64,000 nt of DNA, taken from contig NZ_JAKWFK010000012.1 in NCBI RefSeq assembly GCF_029522115.1, positions 106,750-170,749 of the forward strand. The letters run 5' to 3'. How positions within the stretch are numbered: position 1 is the first letter of the stretch; every line of letters starts with the position of its first letter. The notes under the pieces are model-generated. The model did not search any database. It saw nothing but the letters and a program-made list of their open reading frames with translations, and was not told the origin of the DNA. This DNA comes from Trinickia sp. Y13 (lineage in GTDB: Bacteria > Pseudomonadota > Gammaproteobacteria > Burkholderiales > Burkholderiaceae). The position numbers were made by a program, and so were the translations under genes. Below are positions 30,318 through 42,800 of this stretch, piece by piece.

Positions 30318-31076
30318 CTAGCCGTTGATCACATCGGCGCCCTTGGGCACCGTGAACTTGAACGCGCCGGGCTTCAAGGCCGGGTTCTTTTGAATGTTCG
30401 AGAACGTGAGCAGCGTCACGTTGCCGAACACATCGTGCAGTTCCATCGCCTCGAGATTGCCATCGCGAAAACCAATGCCCACCCGCTCGAACTGCGTGTC
30501 GCGCGATTTCGGGATCAACTCGAGCCAGTCGATGCCTTCCTTCACACCGGCGTCGTGCAACGTGAAATTCTTTTCCAGATCGTTGCTGCCGAACAGGATC
30601 GCCGCCGGGCTCGCACCCAATGCGCCGCCGAGCTTGCGCACCGTGACCTGGTTCAAATCCTTGTCGTACACATACAGATTGTCGCCGTCGGCCTGCAATA
30701 CCTGTTCGTACGGCTTCTCGTACGACCAGATGAACTTGCCCGGGCGCGCGAACACGAACGTGCCGCTCGACGTGCCGCCGAGCGTGGGCACGACCGCGCC
30801 GCCGCTCGCGGCCGCGTTCTTCGCCGGCGCCTTGACTTCGCGCTGCACGAAGTCGCCCCGCGCCGCATGCACCTGCGACACGAACGCCTTCAGTTGCGCC
30901 GTGCCGCTTGCCCATGCCGCTGGCGCGAACACCGCGATGGCGACGCCGAGCGCCGCCGCCTGCACGCCGCGCGTGATGGCACGCCGCACGCCGCCGCCAT
31001 CGACGCGATGCGCGAGCGAGCGAAGCGCCGGCAAACAAGCGCCACGGCGGAAAGAAAATTGCTTCGAATTCAACAT
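30318..31076 (-). CDS. lolA: Outer-membrane lipoprotein carrier protein LolA
   Basis: A 252-aa periplasmic chaperone that takes lipoproteins from LolCDE to LolB. The signal peptide has an unusually long, arginine-rich leader (residues 1-37) before the hydrophobic core and cleaves near AWA56. The mature protein starts [22 protein letters not shown] and shows [38 protein letters not shown]. An Ala/Gly-rich insert near residues 85-103 is longer than in E. coli. CACGGAGTGTT before 31076 supports this start, but a later internal start would give a normal signal peptide. Confidence 0.92.
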   Translation of the reverse strand: MLNSKQFSFRRGACLPALRSLAHRVDGGGVRRAITRGVQAAALGVAIAVFAPAAWASGTAQLKAFVSQVHAARGDFVQREVKAPAKNAAASGGAVVPTLGGTSSGTFVFARPGKFIWSYEKPYEQVLQADGDNLYVYDKDLNQVTVRKLGGALGASPAAILFGSNDLEKNFTLHDAGVKEGIDWLELIPKSRDTQFERVGIGFRDGNLEAMELHDVFGNVTLLTFSNIQKNPALKPGAFKFTVPKGADVING

Positions 31077-31150
31077 AACACTCCGTGTTGGGTCGGAAAA
31101 CGCGCGATGCCCCAAGACGGCAGACGACGAGGCGCCTGCCCAGAACCTGT

Positions 31151-33460
31151 TCAATCGACGTCGCGCGATGGGACCAGGATTTCGCGATTGCCGTTCGAGG
31201 ACATCGCCGAAACGAGCCCCGATTGCTCCATTTGCTCGAGCAGCCGGGCGGCCCGGTTGTAGCCGATGCGCAGATGCCGCTGCACGAGCGAAATCGATGC
31301 GCGCTTGTTCTTGACGACGACTTCGACGGCTTGGTCGTAGAGGGGATCGGACTCCCCGCCGGCTTGGCCGCCGCTCGCCGCCGAGCCCTCGTCGCCCTCT
31401 CCGGCCAAACCGCCTTCGAGCAGCCCTTCGACGTAATTGGGCTCGCCATGCTCTTTGAGCTTTTGGACGACGCGATGCACTTCATCGTCGGACACGAACG
31501 CGCCATGCACGCGAACCGGCAACCCGCTGCCGGGCGGCAGATACAGCATGTCGCCCATGCCGAGCAGCGATTCGGCGCCCTGCTGATCGAGAATCGTGCG
31601 CGAATCGATCTTCGAGGAAACCTGGAACGCCATGCGCGTCGGCACGTTCGCCTTGATGAGGCCCGTGATGACGTCGACCGACGGCCGCTGCGTGGCAAGA
31701 ATCAAGTGGATCCCCGCCGCACGCGCCTTTTGTGCGATCCGCGCGATCAGCTCTTCCACTTTCTTGCCGACGACCATCATCAAGTCGGCCAATTCGTCGA
31801 TCACCACGACGATGTGCGGCAAGCGCGTGAGCGGCTCGGGCGCATCGGGCGTCAAGCTGAACGGATTGGGCAGCTTTTCGTCGCGCTTGGCCGCTTCGTC
31901 GATCTTGTTGTTGTAGCCCGCCAAGTTACGCACGCCGAGCTTGCTCATGAGCTTGTAGCGGCGCTCCATCTCCGCGACCGCCCAGTTCAGCGCGTGCCCC
32001 GCCTGGCGCATGTCGGTCACGACGGGGCACAGCAGATGCGGAATGCCCTCGTAGACGCTCATTTCGAGCATCTTCGGGTCGATGAGGATCATGCGCACGT
32101 CCTCGGCGCTCGCCTTGTAGAGCAGCGAGAGAATCATCGCGTTGATACCGACCGACTTGCCCGAGCCCGTGGTGCCGGCAACGAGCAAGTGCGGCATTTT
32201 CGCGAGATCGGCGCAGACCGGATTGCCGCCGATGTCCTTGCCCAAGCCCATCGTGAGCTTCGAGGACGCATCGGCATACACCTCGGAGCCGAGGATTTCC
32301 GACAAGCGCACCGTCTGGCGGCGCTGGTTCGGCAATTCGAGCGCCATGTAATTCTTGCCAGGGATCGTCTCCACGACGCGGATCGAGACGAGCGAGAGCG
32401 AGCGTGCGAGGTCCTTGGCCAGGTTGACGATCTGGCTGCCCTTGACGCCCGTGGCCGGCTCGATTTCATAGCGCGTGACGACCGGCCCCGGATAGGCCGC
32501 GACCACGCTCACGTCCACGCCGAAATCCTTGAGCTTCTTCTCGATCAGGCGCGAGGTGAACTCGAGCGTATCGGCTGAAATCGTCTCCTGCGCGGGCGGC
32601 GCCGGGTCGAGCAAGGCGATCGGCGGCAACGTCGAATCGCCGGGCAGATCGACGAACAGGGGAACCTGCTTTTCCTTTTCGACGCGCTCGGATTTGGGCG
32701 GCGACGTGACGGGCGGAACGATCGTCACGGGCTCGTGCTCTTCCAAGCGAAAGCGGCTTTGCTCGATCTTGCCTTCGCGCTTGACCGCCGCGGCTTCACC
32801 GAGCTTGCGGTCGCGCCCTGCCTCGCGCCTGAGCTTGGCCAACGTGACCGCCGAGATGATCGAATCGCCCACGCGCTCGGCCACGGACAGCCAGGAAAAA
32901 CGGAAATAGAGCGACAAGCCAATCGCAAGGGCCAGCAACAGCGCGAGCGTGCCGCCGGTGAAGCCGAGCGCGTGCGAAGTGGCGCGCGCCACGGCGTCGC
33001 CGACGATGCCGCCCGGCGCCCGCGGCAACGGGACCCGCAGCGACCACATGCGCAGCGCCTCGATGCCGTCGCAGGCGAGCAGCACGAGCACGAACGAGAC
33101 AGCATCGGCAATCCAAGCGCCGTCGCGCGGCGCGTCCTCTTGCGCCGCGCCGTGGCGGTTCAGGCGCCGATAGTTGGCGGCGATGCGGCGCACGAGCAAC
33201 ACCACCCACCAGTACGCCGACAAGCCGAACAGCAGCAGCAGGATGTCGGAGGTCCACGCGCCGACGCGCCCCGCCCAGTTGGCGATGCGATCGACCTGCG
33301 CGGCATGCGTCCAGCTCGGGTCGTGGCGGCTGTAGCTGACGAGCGCCATCACGAGGAACACGCAGAGCGCGACCTGCAAGATCCAGCGAATTTCGGTGAA
33401 AAGGCGCGACATGCGATGCGGCAAGGCTTGCGCAGGCGCCGAATAAGGAGCTTTGGCCAT
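31151..33460 (-). CDS. ftsK: DNA translocase FtsK
   Basis: A 769-aa FtsK with four or five N-terminal membrane helices (about residues 25-170) that anchor it at the septum, a moderate linker, and the hexameric motor. Walker A is GTTGSGKS near residue 428 and Walker B is [12 protein letters not shown] near 553. The C-terminal winged-helix gamma domain (about 700-765: [33 protein letters not shown]) reads KOPS and activates XerCD. It moves chromosome dimers to dif at division. The length is typical of Burkholderia, much shorter than E. coli FtsK (1329 aa) because of the linker. Confidence 0.96.
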   Translation of the reverse strand: MAKAPYSAPAQALPHRMSRLFTEIRWILQVALCVFLVMALVSYSRHDPSWTHAAQVDRIANWAGRVGAWTSDILLLLFGLSAYWWVVLLVRRIAANYRRLNRHGAAQEDAPRDGAWIADAVSFVLVLLACDGIEALRMWSLRVPLPRAPGGIVGDAVARATSHALGFTGGTLALLLALAIGLSLYFRFSWLSVAERVGDSIISAVTLAKLRREAGRDRKLGEAAAVKREGKIEQSRFRLEEHEPVTIVPPVTSPPKSERVEKEKQVPLFVDLPGDSTLPPIALLDPAPPAQETISADTLEFTSRLIEKKLKDFGVDVSVVAAYPGPVVTRYEIEPATGVKGSQIVNLAKDLARSLSLVSIRVVETIPGKNYMALELPNQRRQTVRLSEILGSEVYADASSKLTMGLGKDIGGNPVCADLAKMPHLLVAGTTGSGKSVGINAMILSLLYKASAEDVRMILIDPKMLEMSVYEGIPHLLCPVVTDMRQAGHALNWAVAEMERRYKLMSKLGVRNLAGYNNKIDEAAKRDEKLPNPFSLTPDAPEPLTRLPHIVVVIDELADLMMVVGKKVEELIARIAQKARAAGIHLILATQRPSVDVITGLIKANVPTRMAFQVSSKIDSRTILDQQGAESLLGMGDMLYLPPGSGLPVRVHGAFVSDDEVHRVVQKLKEHGEPNYVEGLLEGGLAGEGDEGSAASGGQAGGESDPLYDQAVEVVVKNKRASISLVQRHLRIGYNRAARLLEQMEQSGLVSAMSSNGNREILVPSRDVD

Positions 33461-33623
33461 GAATCCGTAGCAGCGTGGCGGGAGCGCCCGCCATGGGGTC
33501 GATGCGGGCTATTGTAAACGTTGCGTCGAGACGCCGGCTGTAAATGACGGTAACCGTCGCCAGGCGCGTAAAACCCTATCGCGACGATTGACCGCGCCTT
33601 CAGCGCCAGGCGCGGCAGCCCTT

Positions 33624-33629
33624 TATAAT
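33624..33629 (+). promoter_or_regulatory. Likely -10 box of trxB
   Basis: TATAAT 115 bases before the trxB ATG in the ftsK-trxB divergent region. No -35 hexamer at the right spacing is obvious. Confidence 0.35.
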
Positions 33630-33650
33630 CACGCGGGTGTGCCCAACTGA

Positions 33651-34739
<1,089 letters not shown>

Positions 34740-34942
34740 AATGGCCAGCGCCGTCGCGGCGCGGCTCGCAGCCAGGCGCGTCGGCAGTTGAAGGAGGGCC
34801 GCGGCCGCCGGGACAGCGGCCCTCGTCGCGTGGCGCCGGGCCACGCATTACGTTCGACCGCCTTGCACATAGGGCCTACGCGCAGGGCGGTCGAAGCCCG
34901 AACCCCGTTTTCGCATTCGCTTCCCGCCGTCGTCGCACCGTC

Positions 34943-35680
34943 ATGTCGAAGAATCGTCCCCGTCCGAGCGAGACCCAGCGTCCCGAGACCGCCGCGCGCG
35001 GCTCGGGCCTCTCCGACCTCGCCGCGCTGCGAGACGCGCTCAAGCAAAGCGCCGCCGAACGCGAACGCGAGCGCATCGCCGCGGCCAAAGCAGCGCGCGA
35101 AGCGGCGGCCGAAGCCGAACTGTTTCGCCGCGAAGTCGGCGACGTCGCGCCGATCGCGGCCGCGGCCCGCGCCGTTCACGGACGCCAGCCGCCGCCCGCG
35201 TTACCGTTGCAAACGCAACGTGACGAGCAAGCCGTGCTCAGCGAGGCGATCTCCGACGAGTTCGATCCCGAAGTCCTGCTCGACACCGACGAATCGCTGT
35301 TCTATTGCCGGCCCGAGATCAGCCACGAAGTCGTGCGCAAATTGCGGCGCGGGCATTGGATCGTGCAAGCGCAATTGGATTTGCACGGCATGCGGCGCGA
35401 GCAGGCGCGCGAGGCCCTGGCCGAATTCATTCGCGAGAGTGTCAAGCACGGCCTGCGTTGCGTGCGCGTGATTCATGGCAAAGGACTGGGCTCGGTCGGC
35501 AAGGAGCCCGTGCTCAAGGGGAAGGTGCGCGCGTGGCTCGTGCAGAAAGCCGAAGTCATCGCGTTTTGCCAGGCTCGCGCGCACGACGGCGGCGCCGGCG
35601 CCGTGCTCGTCCTGCTGCAGCCAGGGCCCGCCAAGCCGAGCGTCACGCGGGGGCAAAGGGAGCACGGTAGTGCATCCTAG
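34943..35680 (+). CDS. Smr/MutS2 domain protein
   Basis: A 245-aa protein. Residues about 25-80 are a charged coiled coil (AALRDALKQSAAERERERIAAAKAAREAAAEAELF, given in parts: ALRDALKQSAAER and AAKAAREAAAEAE). The C-terminal Smr domain has LDLHGMR (L145-H148) and VRVIHGKGLGS. Smr domains nick or cleave nucleic acids; stand-alone bacterial SmrA/SmrB proteins are endonucleases, SmrB acting on mRNA at collided ribosomes. The layout resembles SmrA/SmrB, but which of the two is not decided. Its stop overlaps the next gene by 11 bases. Confidence 0.87.
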   Translation: MSKNRPRPSETQRPETAARGSGLSDLAALRDALKQSAAERERERIAAAKAAREAAAEAELFRREVGDVAPIAAAARAVHGRQPPPALPLQTQRDEQAVLSEAISDEFDPEVLLDTDESLFYCRPEISHEVVRKLRRGHWIVQAQLDLHGMRREQAREALAEFIRESVKHGLRCVRVIHGKGLGSVGKEPVLKGKVRAWLVQKAEVIAFCQARAHDGGAGAVLVLLQPGPAKPSVTRGQREHGSAS

Positions 35681-36290
35681 GCTCACGTTCGCGCTCGCCA
35701 TCATCGAGGGCCTTGCGATCCTCGCCTATGCCTTCTCCGGTTTCATCGAAGCGCGCAAGCGCCGGCTCGACGCCGTCGGGACTTTTCTCGTCGCGCTGGC
35801 GACGGCCTTCGGCGGCGGCACCGTGCGCGACGTGCTGCTAGAGCGGCGGCCGTTCTATTGGGTCGAGCATCAAAGCTATGTGATCCTCATCTTCGTGCTG
35901 TCGCTGTTCGCACCGATCGTACTGCGCATGGCCTCACGCCTGTTCAACGAGCGCGCGTTGCTCATCGCGGATGCCATCGGTCTCGGTCTGTTCAGCATCT
36001 CTGGCACATCGATCGCGCTCGACGCGAGCATGCCGCCGTTCATCGCCGTCATGATGGGCGTCGTGACCGGCGTATTCGGAGGCATCATCCGCGACGTGGT
36101 CTGCAACGAGGTGCCGCTGCTGCTGCGCGACTCGCGCCCGTATGCGACTTGCGCGTTCGCCGGGTGCTGGGTCTATCTGCTCCTCGATCATCTGCAGGTC
36201 GATTCGGTCTACAGCGTCATCGCCGCCACCGGGTTCATCCTCATCGCTCGGCTCGTCACGTTCAAGCTCGACGTGCGCCTGCCGCATTGA
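35670..36290 (+). CDS. Trimeric intracellular cation (TRIC) channel family protein (UPF0126)
   Basis: A 206-aa membrane protein with seven predicted helices built from two related halves. Each half contains a glycine-rich GG-x-RDV motif: AFGGGTVRDVLLERRPF and FGGIIRDVVCNEVPLLLRD. This duplicated pattern defines the YicG/UPF0126 family, whose structures are trimeric cation channels like TRIC. The GTG start at 35670 lies inside the end of the Smr gene after GGGAGCACG, so translation is coupled. The physiological ion (K+ or Na+) and role in bacteria are unclear. Confidence 0.88.
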   Translation: MHPRLTFALAIIEGLAILAYAFSGFIEARKRRLDAVGTFLVALATAFGGGTVRDVLLERRPFYWVEHQSYVILIFVLSLFAPIVLRMASRLFNERALLIADAIGLGLFSISGTSIALDASMPPFIAVMMGVVTGVFGGIIRDVVCNEVPLLLRDSRPYATCAFAGCWVYLLLDHLQVDSVYSVIAATGFILIARLVTFKLDVRLPH

Positions 36291-36304
36291 CGCACCACCC
36301 CGAG

Positions 36305-37192
36305 CTATTGCGCCGTGACCTTCACGGCCACTTCGACGGTATGCGCCCCGCCGCCGAGGATGATGCCGCGCAATAGCGAGACGTCGCTGTAATCGCGCCC
36401 CGTGGCCAGCGTGACGTGGTCGAGGTCGGCCAACACATCGTTCGTGGGATCGAGATCGACCCAGCCCACGTCCGGACAAAAAACCGATATCCAGGCATGC
36501 GAAGCATCGGCGCCGATGAGACGCGGCGCGCCTGCCGGGGGCAGCGTGCGCAGATAGCCGCTGACATAGCGCGCCGCCAATCCCAGCGAACGCAGACAAC
36601 CGATCATCACCTGCGCGAAGTCTTGGCACACGCCTTGGCGCAAAGCGAACGCGTCCAGCGCCGGCGTATCGAATGCGGTCGCCTGCGGCTGATAGGCGAA
36701 GTCGGTATGAATCCGGTGCATGAGGTCGATCGCGCCCGCAACGAGCGGCACGCCAGGCGCAAAGCTTGGCAACGCGTACGTGCGCAACTGCGGCGCGAGC
36801 GCAATATTCGGCGAAGCGAAAACGAACTCGCTTTCGGGCCGATAGAGGCCGCCCGCGCAATAACGCAGGTCAGCGGCGACGTCGTTCCACGAGGGCGTCG
36901 CCAACGGGTCGAGGCCGCCCCAGCGCGGCGTCAGCACGACCGTCGTCTCGCTCGTCACGAGCAAGCTATCGTGCGCCGAATCGAACGAAAAGTAGCGCAC
37001 TTCGTTGTCGAACGCATCGATGCGGGCGCTCTCGTACGACGGCGCCGGATCGATGCTCACGCGATGCGAAAGCACGCGCTGCCAAGGACGATCGAGCGGC
37101 CGCACCGTCGCGAGGTGCAAAGCCGTCTCGACGGGCGTCGAGTAGCGATAAGTGGTGGCATGCAACACCGACAAAGTCACATCGGCGCTCAT
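36305..37192 (-). CDS. Transglutaminase-like protein, small paralogue of the ATP-grasp operon
   Basis: A 295-aa protein: N-terminal beta domain (MSADVTLSVLHATTYRYSTPV, transglutaminase N) and a papain-like core with RQGVCQDFAQVMIGCLRSLG (nucleophile C189), ASHAWISVF (H232) and VDLDPTND carrying the third residue. These are the Cys-His-Asp set of bacterial transglutaminase-like peptidases, which usually cleave rather than cross-link. No signal peptide, so it is cytosolic. It is the last gene of a five-gene operon and overlaps the ATP-grasp/alpha-E gene by ATGA. Confidence 0.88.
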   Translation of the reverse strand: MSADVTLSVLHATTYRYSTPVETALHLATVRPLDRPWQRVLSHRVSIDPAPSYESARIDAFDNEVRYFSFDSAHDSLLVTSETTVVLTPRWGGLDPLATPSWNDVAADLRYCAGGLYRPESEFVFASPNIALAPQLRTYALPSFAPGVPLVAGAIDLMHRIHTDFAYQPQATAFDTPALDAFALRQGVCQDFAQVMIGCLRSLGLAARYVSGYLRTLPPAGAPRLIGADASHAWISVFCPDVGWVDLDPTNDVLADLDHVTLATGRDYSDVSLLRGIILGGGAHTVEVAVKVTAQ

Positions 37193-39849
37193 GACGAGAC
37201 CCTCGCCGCAAGTGCGTTGTCCGCATGAATGAAAAAGCGGGCGCTGATCTCGTTCGATGCGGCCGTGACATGCGCGGCAAGCTCGTCGCACAGCGCCGAG
37301 AGCCTTGCGTAGCGCCCCGCTGCGTCGGTCGCGCACAGGCGCTCGAGCGACGGCAGCGACGCGACGGGCGGCATCATGTCGCCAAAGGGCGGGCGCGGCG
37401 GGCCGCCTGCCGCCGCGGCGATCTCGTCGAGCTTTTTGGCGAGCCGCTCGTAGACGCCGTACAACCCGCGCGGATTGGTCGGATCGACCACGACGAGATC
37501 GAGCAGCGCCGGCACTTCGAGCCGCCCAGGATAAAGCGAGCGGTAGGTCAGCGTACTGTCGAAGAGTTGCAGCAGCAGATCGAAGCCGGCCGTCGTCGCC
37601 AATACGCCGGCGTCGGCCGCGACCTGCAGAAATGCCGTCATGCCGATCACGCGCTCGATGTGCCGCCCGGCGAACAGCAGCCGCCACGCTTCGTCGCGCA
37701 CCATGCGGTCGCCCTGCGCGCCGCTGATCGCCGAAAGTTGCATCGCGAGCGTCTCGAGCGCACTCATCAGCGCGACCCGATCGTAGGATTCGTAGCGCTC
37801 GCCGCGCGCTGCCCCGCCGCCCTCGCCTTCGCCGTCCGCAGCCGGGCCGTCAGGGGAGGAAGCGAGCGACAGCGCATGCAGCGCATCGCGAAAGTCGTTG
37901 CGCGCGGCGAGAATCGTGCGCCAGTGATCGTTCGAGAGGCGTGCGCGGATCTCGCCGCATGCCCTCACCTGGCTCGCGATGGTTCGGCCCACGCTCGCGG
38001 CGCCCGAGTGCTCGTGCAAACCCGCCGCGAGTGCGCGCTCGAACGCGTGCCGCGTGCCGCGGACGGACGGATCGGCCGGCGCGATCAGTTCGAAGCGCGC
38101 GGCCAGTTCGGTGAGCGCGGGCAGCATATCCCCAGCGTCGTCGTTGTCGAGCGACTCGAGGATCACGCGAGCGAGCCGCACGCTGTTTTCCGCGCGCTCG
38201 CAATAGCGCCCCGCCCAAAAGAGGTTCTCGGCGGCGCGGCTCGACACCGTGCGCCGGCGATGGGCGAAATCGCCCGGCTTCATCGGCGAAGGCAGCAGCG
38301 AGAAGCTCGGGCCCGGTCGGCTCGACAGCACCCAGGTATCGACGCTGCTGCCGCCGGACTGCATCGACACGCTCGTTTGGCGCGCCCCCGCCATCCGCGT
38401 GAACGCGCCCGGCAGCACACTCCAGCCGCCGGCGACATCGGCGACCGCATAGACCCGCAGGGAGCATGGCCGGTGGGTCAGCGTCCCGTCCTCATAGCGC
38501 GGCATGCATGAATGCGGCAACGGCGCTTGTATCGTGAACGCGTCCGGCGCCGCTTCGATGCTCGCGCGCCAATCGGCCAGCACCTGGGGGCCAGCGGCGA
38601 GCCCCGGCGGCATATCGGACGATGCCGGATGCGGCACGCCGGCCCAGGTCGGCATGAGCCATCCCTGCGAAAGCCGCGCAAGCGCGTCTTCTCGCACGGC
38701 CTGCTCGCCGCACCACCAGGTCGCCACGCTCGGCAACGCGAGCGTCTCGCCAAGCAGCGCATTGGCGATGCCGGGCAAAAACCCATGCAACGCCGCCGAT
38801 TCGACGATGCCGGCTCCCGGCGCGTTCGAGACGACGACGTTGCCTGCGCGCATGACTTGCAAGAGGCCCGGCACGCCGATGGTCGAATCGGCGCGCAACT
38901 CGACCGGATCGCAAAAGCTGTCGTCCAGCCGGCGCAGCAGGCCATGCACGCGCTCGAGGCCGGCCAGCGTTTTCAGGTAGAGCTTGTCCCCGCGCACCGT
39001 CAGATCGGACCCTTCGACCAGTGTCAGGCCGAGATAGCGAGACAGGAAGACATGCTCGAAGTAAGTCTCGCTGAACGGGCCGGGACTGAGCAAAGCGATG
39101 TGTGGCGAGCCGGCCCGCGCGCGCCGCTCGTCCTCGGTCATCGTCGTGCGCGCGGCCTGCGCGAGCGTGGCGATGAGCTGCGAGTAGGACGGGGCGAGGC
39201 GCCGCACGCCCAACGAGCGAAACGGTTCCGTAAAGAGGCTGGCGACGATGAGCCGGTTCTCCAGCGCATAGCCGAGCCCCGAAGGCGCCTGCGTCTTGTG
39301 CCCCATGACGGTCCACTCGCCGCCCGGCCCGCGCGCGAGATCGACGCCCACGATCTGCAGATGTCGGCCGCCCGGCGGCACGGCGCCTTTCATCGCGCGC
39401 AGATAGCCCGGGTGCCCGAATACCAGCGCCGGTGGCAACAGGCCGCGCTCGAGCATCGTTTGCGCCCCGTAGATATCGGCGATCAGTGCATCCAGCAGCC
39501 GCGCGCGCTGAGCGACGCCGCGCTCGATCGCGGCCCATTCGTCCTCGCCGACGATGAAAGGCAGCACATCGAGCGCCCACGGCCGCGGCTCGCCGTTATC
39601 GGCGTAGGCGTTGTAGGTGATGTCGTTGTCGCGGATTTGCCGGGCGACCGCCGTCGCGGCGTGTTCGAGCCCAGCCACGCCCTCTTCCCCGAGCAGACCG
39701 AAAAACCGCCGCCACGGTGCGCGCAGCATCCCCGCGCCATCGCGCATCTCGTCCCAATGGCCCGCAGGCGCGGGAACGTCGCACAAACGCGCGAGGACAT
39801 CGTTGACATCACCTGCGACATCGAACGGCAAAATCGATTGGAAAGGCAA
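37189..39849 (-). CDS. Fusion of circularly permuted type 2 ATP-grasp and alpha-E domains
   Basis: An 886-aa two-domain protein. Residues about 75-500 form the circularly permuted ATP-grasp ligase (DNDITYNAYADNGEPRPWAL, ERGVAQRARLLDALIADIYG, SPHIALLSPGPFSETYFEHVFLSRYLG). Residues about 550-880 form the helical alpha-E domain (SRAAENLFWAGRYCERAENSVRLARVILE, MVRDEAWRLLFAGRHIERVIGM). The same two domains are separate genes at 44446-45918 and 43345-44397. The ATP-grasp half has family hallmarks for amide or peptide bond formation; alpha-E is a partner of unknown action. It is 18 bases after the DUF2126 gene and overlaps the next by ATGA. Confidence 0.87.
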   Translation of the reverse strand: MPFQSILPFDVAGDVNDVLARLCDVPAPAGHWDEMRDGAGMLRAPWRRFFGLLGEEGVAGLEHAATAVARQIRDNDITYNAYADNGEPRPWALDVLPFIVGEDEWAAIERGVAQRARLLDALIADIYGAQTMLERGLLPPALVFGHPGYLRAMKGAVPPGGRHLQIVGVDLARGPGGEWTVMGHKTQAPSGLGYALENRLIVASLFTEPFRSLGVRRLAPSYSQLIATLAQAARTTMTEDERRARAGSPHIALLSPGPFSETYFEHVFLSRYLGLTLVEGSDLTVRGDKLYLKTLAGLERVHGLLRRLDDSFCDPVELRADSTIGVPGLLQVMRAGNVVVSNAPGAGIVESAALHGFLPGIANALLGETLALPSVATWWCGEQAVREDALARLSQGWLMPTWAGVPHPASSDMPPGLAAGPQVLADWRASIEAAPDAFTIQAPLPHSCMPRYEDGTLTHRPCSLRVYAVADVAGGWSVLPGAFTRMAGARQTSVSMQSGGSSVDTWVLSSRPGPSFSLLPSPMKPGDFAHRRRTVSSRAAENLFWAGRYCERAENSVRLARVILESLDNDDAGDMLPALTELAARFELIAPADPSVRGTRHAFERALAAGLHEHSGAASVGRTIASQVRACGEIRARLSNDHWRTILAARNDFRDALHALSLASSPDGPAADGEGEGGGAARGERYESYDRVALMSALETLAMQLSAISGAQGDRMVRDEAWRLLFAGRHIERVIGMTAFLQVAADAGVLATTAGFDLLLQLFDSTLTYRSLYPGRLEVPALLDLVVVDPTNPRGLYGVYERLAKKLDEIAAAAGGPPRPPFGDMMPPVASLPSLERLCATDAAGRYARLSALCDELAAHVTAASNEISARFFIHADNALAARVSS

Positions 39850-39867
39850 ATTGCACTCTGGCTTCGG

Positions 39868-42800
39868 TCAGTCGTCGAACCCGGCCCGCCGCAGATCGAG
39901 CGTGAAAGGCATCTCGAGGCTGCGCTCGCGCGTTTTCACCGATATCGGCCCGGGCGTATGGCCGATCGTGAGAAAACGCGCGCGCTGCCGGCTCTGCGCT
40001 TCATAGGCGTTGACGGGAAACGTCTGATAATTGCGTCCGCCCGGATGGGCGACATGATACTGGCATCCGCCCAGCGAGCGCCCGGCCCAATTGTCGATCA
40101 GATCGAAGGTGAGCGGCGCATGCGAGCCGATGGTCGGATGCAGCGAGGCCGCAGGCTGCCATGCACGGTAGCGCACGCCCGCCACATACTCGCTCGTGCG
40201 CCCCGTGGGTTGCAGCGGCACAGGCACGCCATTGACCGTCACGGTGTGGCGGTTTTCGTTCAGACCGAGCGCGCGCACCTCGATCCGCTCGAGCGACGAA
40301 TCGACGAAGCGCACGGTGCCGCCGGGCGCGCCTTCTTCGCCCATGACGTGCCACGGCTCGAGCGCGTGACGCAGCGTCAGCGCGACGCCGCTCGCGTTGA
40401 ATTCGCCGACGAGCGGAAAACGGAACTCGAAATGCGGCGCGAACCAAGCGCGCTCGAATGCGTAACCGGCGGCCCGCAACTCGGCCAGCACATCGTCGAA
40501 GTCCATCTGCACGAAGACGCCGAGCATGAAGCGATCGTGCAATTCGGTGCCCCAGCGCGTGAGCCGCGTCGTATACGGCGTGCGCCAAAAACGCGCCACG
40601 AGCGCGCGCAGCAGCAACTGCTGCGCTAAGCTCATGCGCGCATGCGGCGGCATCTCGAACCCGCGCAACTCGAGCAACCCGAGCCGGCCTGTGGGACCGT
40701 CGGGCGAATAGAGTTTGTCGACGCAAAATTCGGCGCGGTGCGTATTGCCCGTCACATCGATCAAAATGTTGCGCAGCGTGCGATCGACGAGCCAAGGCGG
40801 CACCGGTTGCCCGCCTTCGCCAAACGCCGCGAGGCGGTCGAGCTGACGCTGCAGTTCGCGAAAGGCGATTTCCAGTTCGTAGACTTGATCGTTGCGCGCT
40901 TCGTCCACGCGCGGCGCTTGACTCGTCGGGCCGATGAAGAGCCCGGAAAACAAGTACGACAGCGACGGATGGTTGTGCCAATAGGCGATGAGGCTCGCGA
41001 GCAGATCCGGGCGACGCAAAAAGGGGCTATCGGCCGGCGTCGCTGCGCCCAGCACCATATGATTGCCGCCGCCCGTGCCGGTATGGCGGCCGTCGAGCAT
41101 GAACTTCTCCGGGGCCAGATACGATTCGTGCGCGGCGCGGTAGAGAAACTCCGTGTGCTCGACGAGTTCGCCCCAGTTTGCCGCCGGATGGATATTGACT
41201 TCCACCACGCCCGGATCGGGGGTCACCTGGAGCAATTCGAGCCGGGCGTCGCGCGGCGGCGGATAGCCTTCGAGCACGATCTCGAAATCGAGGTCGGTCG
41301 CCGTCGCCTCCACCGCGGCAAGCAAGTCGAGGTAATCGTCGAGCGCAGCAAGCGGCGGCATGAACACGTAGAGCGCCCCGCCCTTGCTTCCGGCTGCCGA
41401 CGCTTCGGCTTCGGCTTGAGGCCCGGCCGCACGTGAGGGGTCGCGCGCTTCCACGCACAGCGCCGTGCGCCCCAGCCACGAGGCCGACTCGCCGTGCTCG
41501 GGCGCACGCGCATCGGGCGTGACGCCATCTGAACGTTGCGCTCGCGGGGCATCGGCGTGCCGCGCATACTGTGCGCGCAACTGAACCGCACCGCGCAAGG
41601 TCGGCGGCGGCCCAAACGGATCGTGCTCATGTAGCCACGGGTAGTCCGCAGCGCTCACCCAAGGCAACGAATCGAGCGGCAAGCGATAGCCCATCGGCGA
41701 ATCGCCAGGCATCAAGTACATGCGCTCGTCACGGAAAAACCAAGGCCCCGTGACCCAACGCGGCCCCGCGAGGGTGGCCGCGGTATCGCGTTCGCGCGCG
41801 AGCGGCAGAGCGTAGCCGGTCGGCGCCGAGAGCCCCGCATCGAAGACGCGCCGCAGCCGCACCCGTTCCAGCTCGTCGTCCAGATGCGAGTCGAACGGGT
41901 CGACGTTGACGGGCAAGCGCCGCTCGCGCCACAGGTAGTACCAGACGTCTTCATAACCGGGTTGGATGTGACTGTCGTCGAGCGCGAGCTTGCCTGCGAG
42001 ATGGCGAATGAAGCGCTCGGCATCGTCCGACGTGTAATCCATCGGCTCTCGTTCATCGGCGAATCGCGCCGGGTCTTGCCAGCACGGCTCGCCATCGGCG
42101 CGCCAAAACAACGACAGAGCCCAGCGCGGCAATTGCTCGCCCGGGTACCACTTGCCCTGCCCCACGTGCAGGAACCCGTTCGCGCCATAGCGCGCGCGCA
42201 GCTTGTCCATCAGCGAAACAGCATAGCCGCGCTTGGTGGGGCCGAGCGCATCGGTATTCCATTCCGGCGCGTCGCGATCGCGCACCGAGACGAACGTGGG
42301 CTCGCCGCCCATCGTGAGCCGCACGTCCATCGATTGAAGATCGGCATCGACGCACGCCCCCATGCGCTCGATATCGCGCCAGAGCGCTTCGTCGTAAGGC
42401 TTGGTCACACGCGGCGTCTCGAGCACGCGCGTAATCGACATCGAATGAGCGAACTCGACCTCGCATTCGTCGAGGCCACCCGACACCGGCGCCGCGCTGC
42501 CCGGCCGCGGCGTGCAAGCGACGGGGATATGGCCTTCGCCGGCGAGCAACCCCGACGTGGGATCGAAACCGATCCAGCCTGCGCCGGGCAGATACACCTC
42601 GCACCACGCGTGCAAGTCGGTGAAGTCCACCTCGGCGCCGGAAGGACCATCGAGTGCTTTCTCGTCCGGCGCGAGCTGCAGCAGATAGCCCGACGCGAAG
42701 CGCGCGGCCAACCCGAGGTGGCGCAGCGTTTCCACGAGCAACCAGCCCGTGTCGCGACAGGAGCCCGAGCGCTTCTCAAGGGTCTCCTCGGGCGTTTGCA

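Noticed and set aside
38512..40629. 705-codon rightward open frame
   Set aside because: Antisense to the ATP-grasp/alpha-E and DUF2126 genes, whose family motifs are unmistakable.
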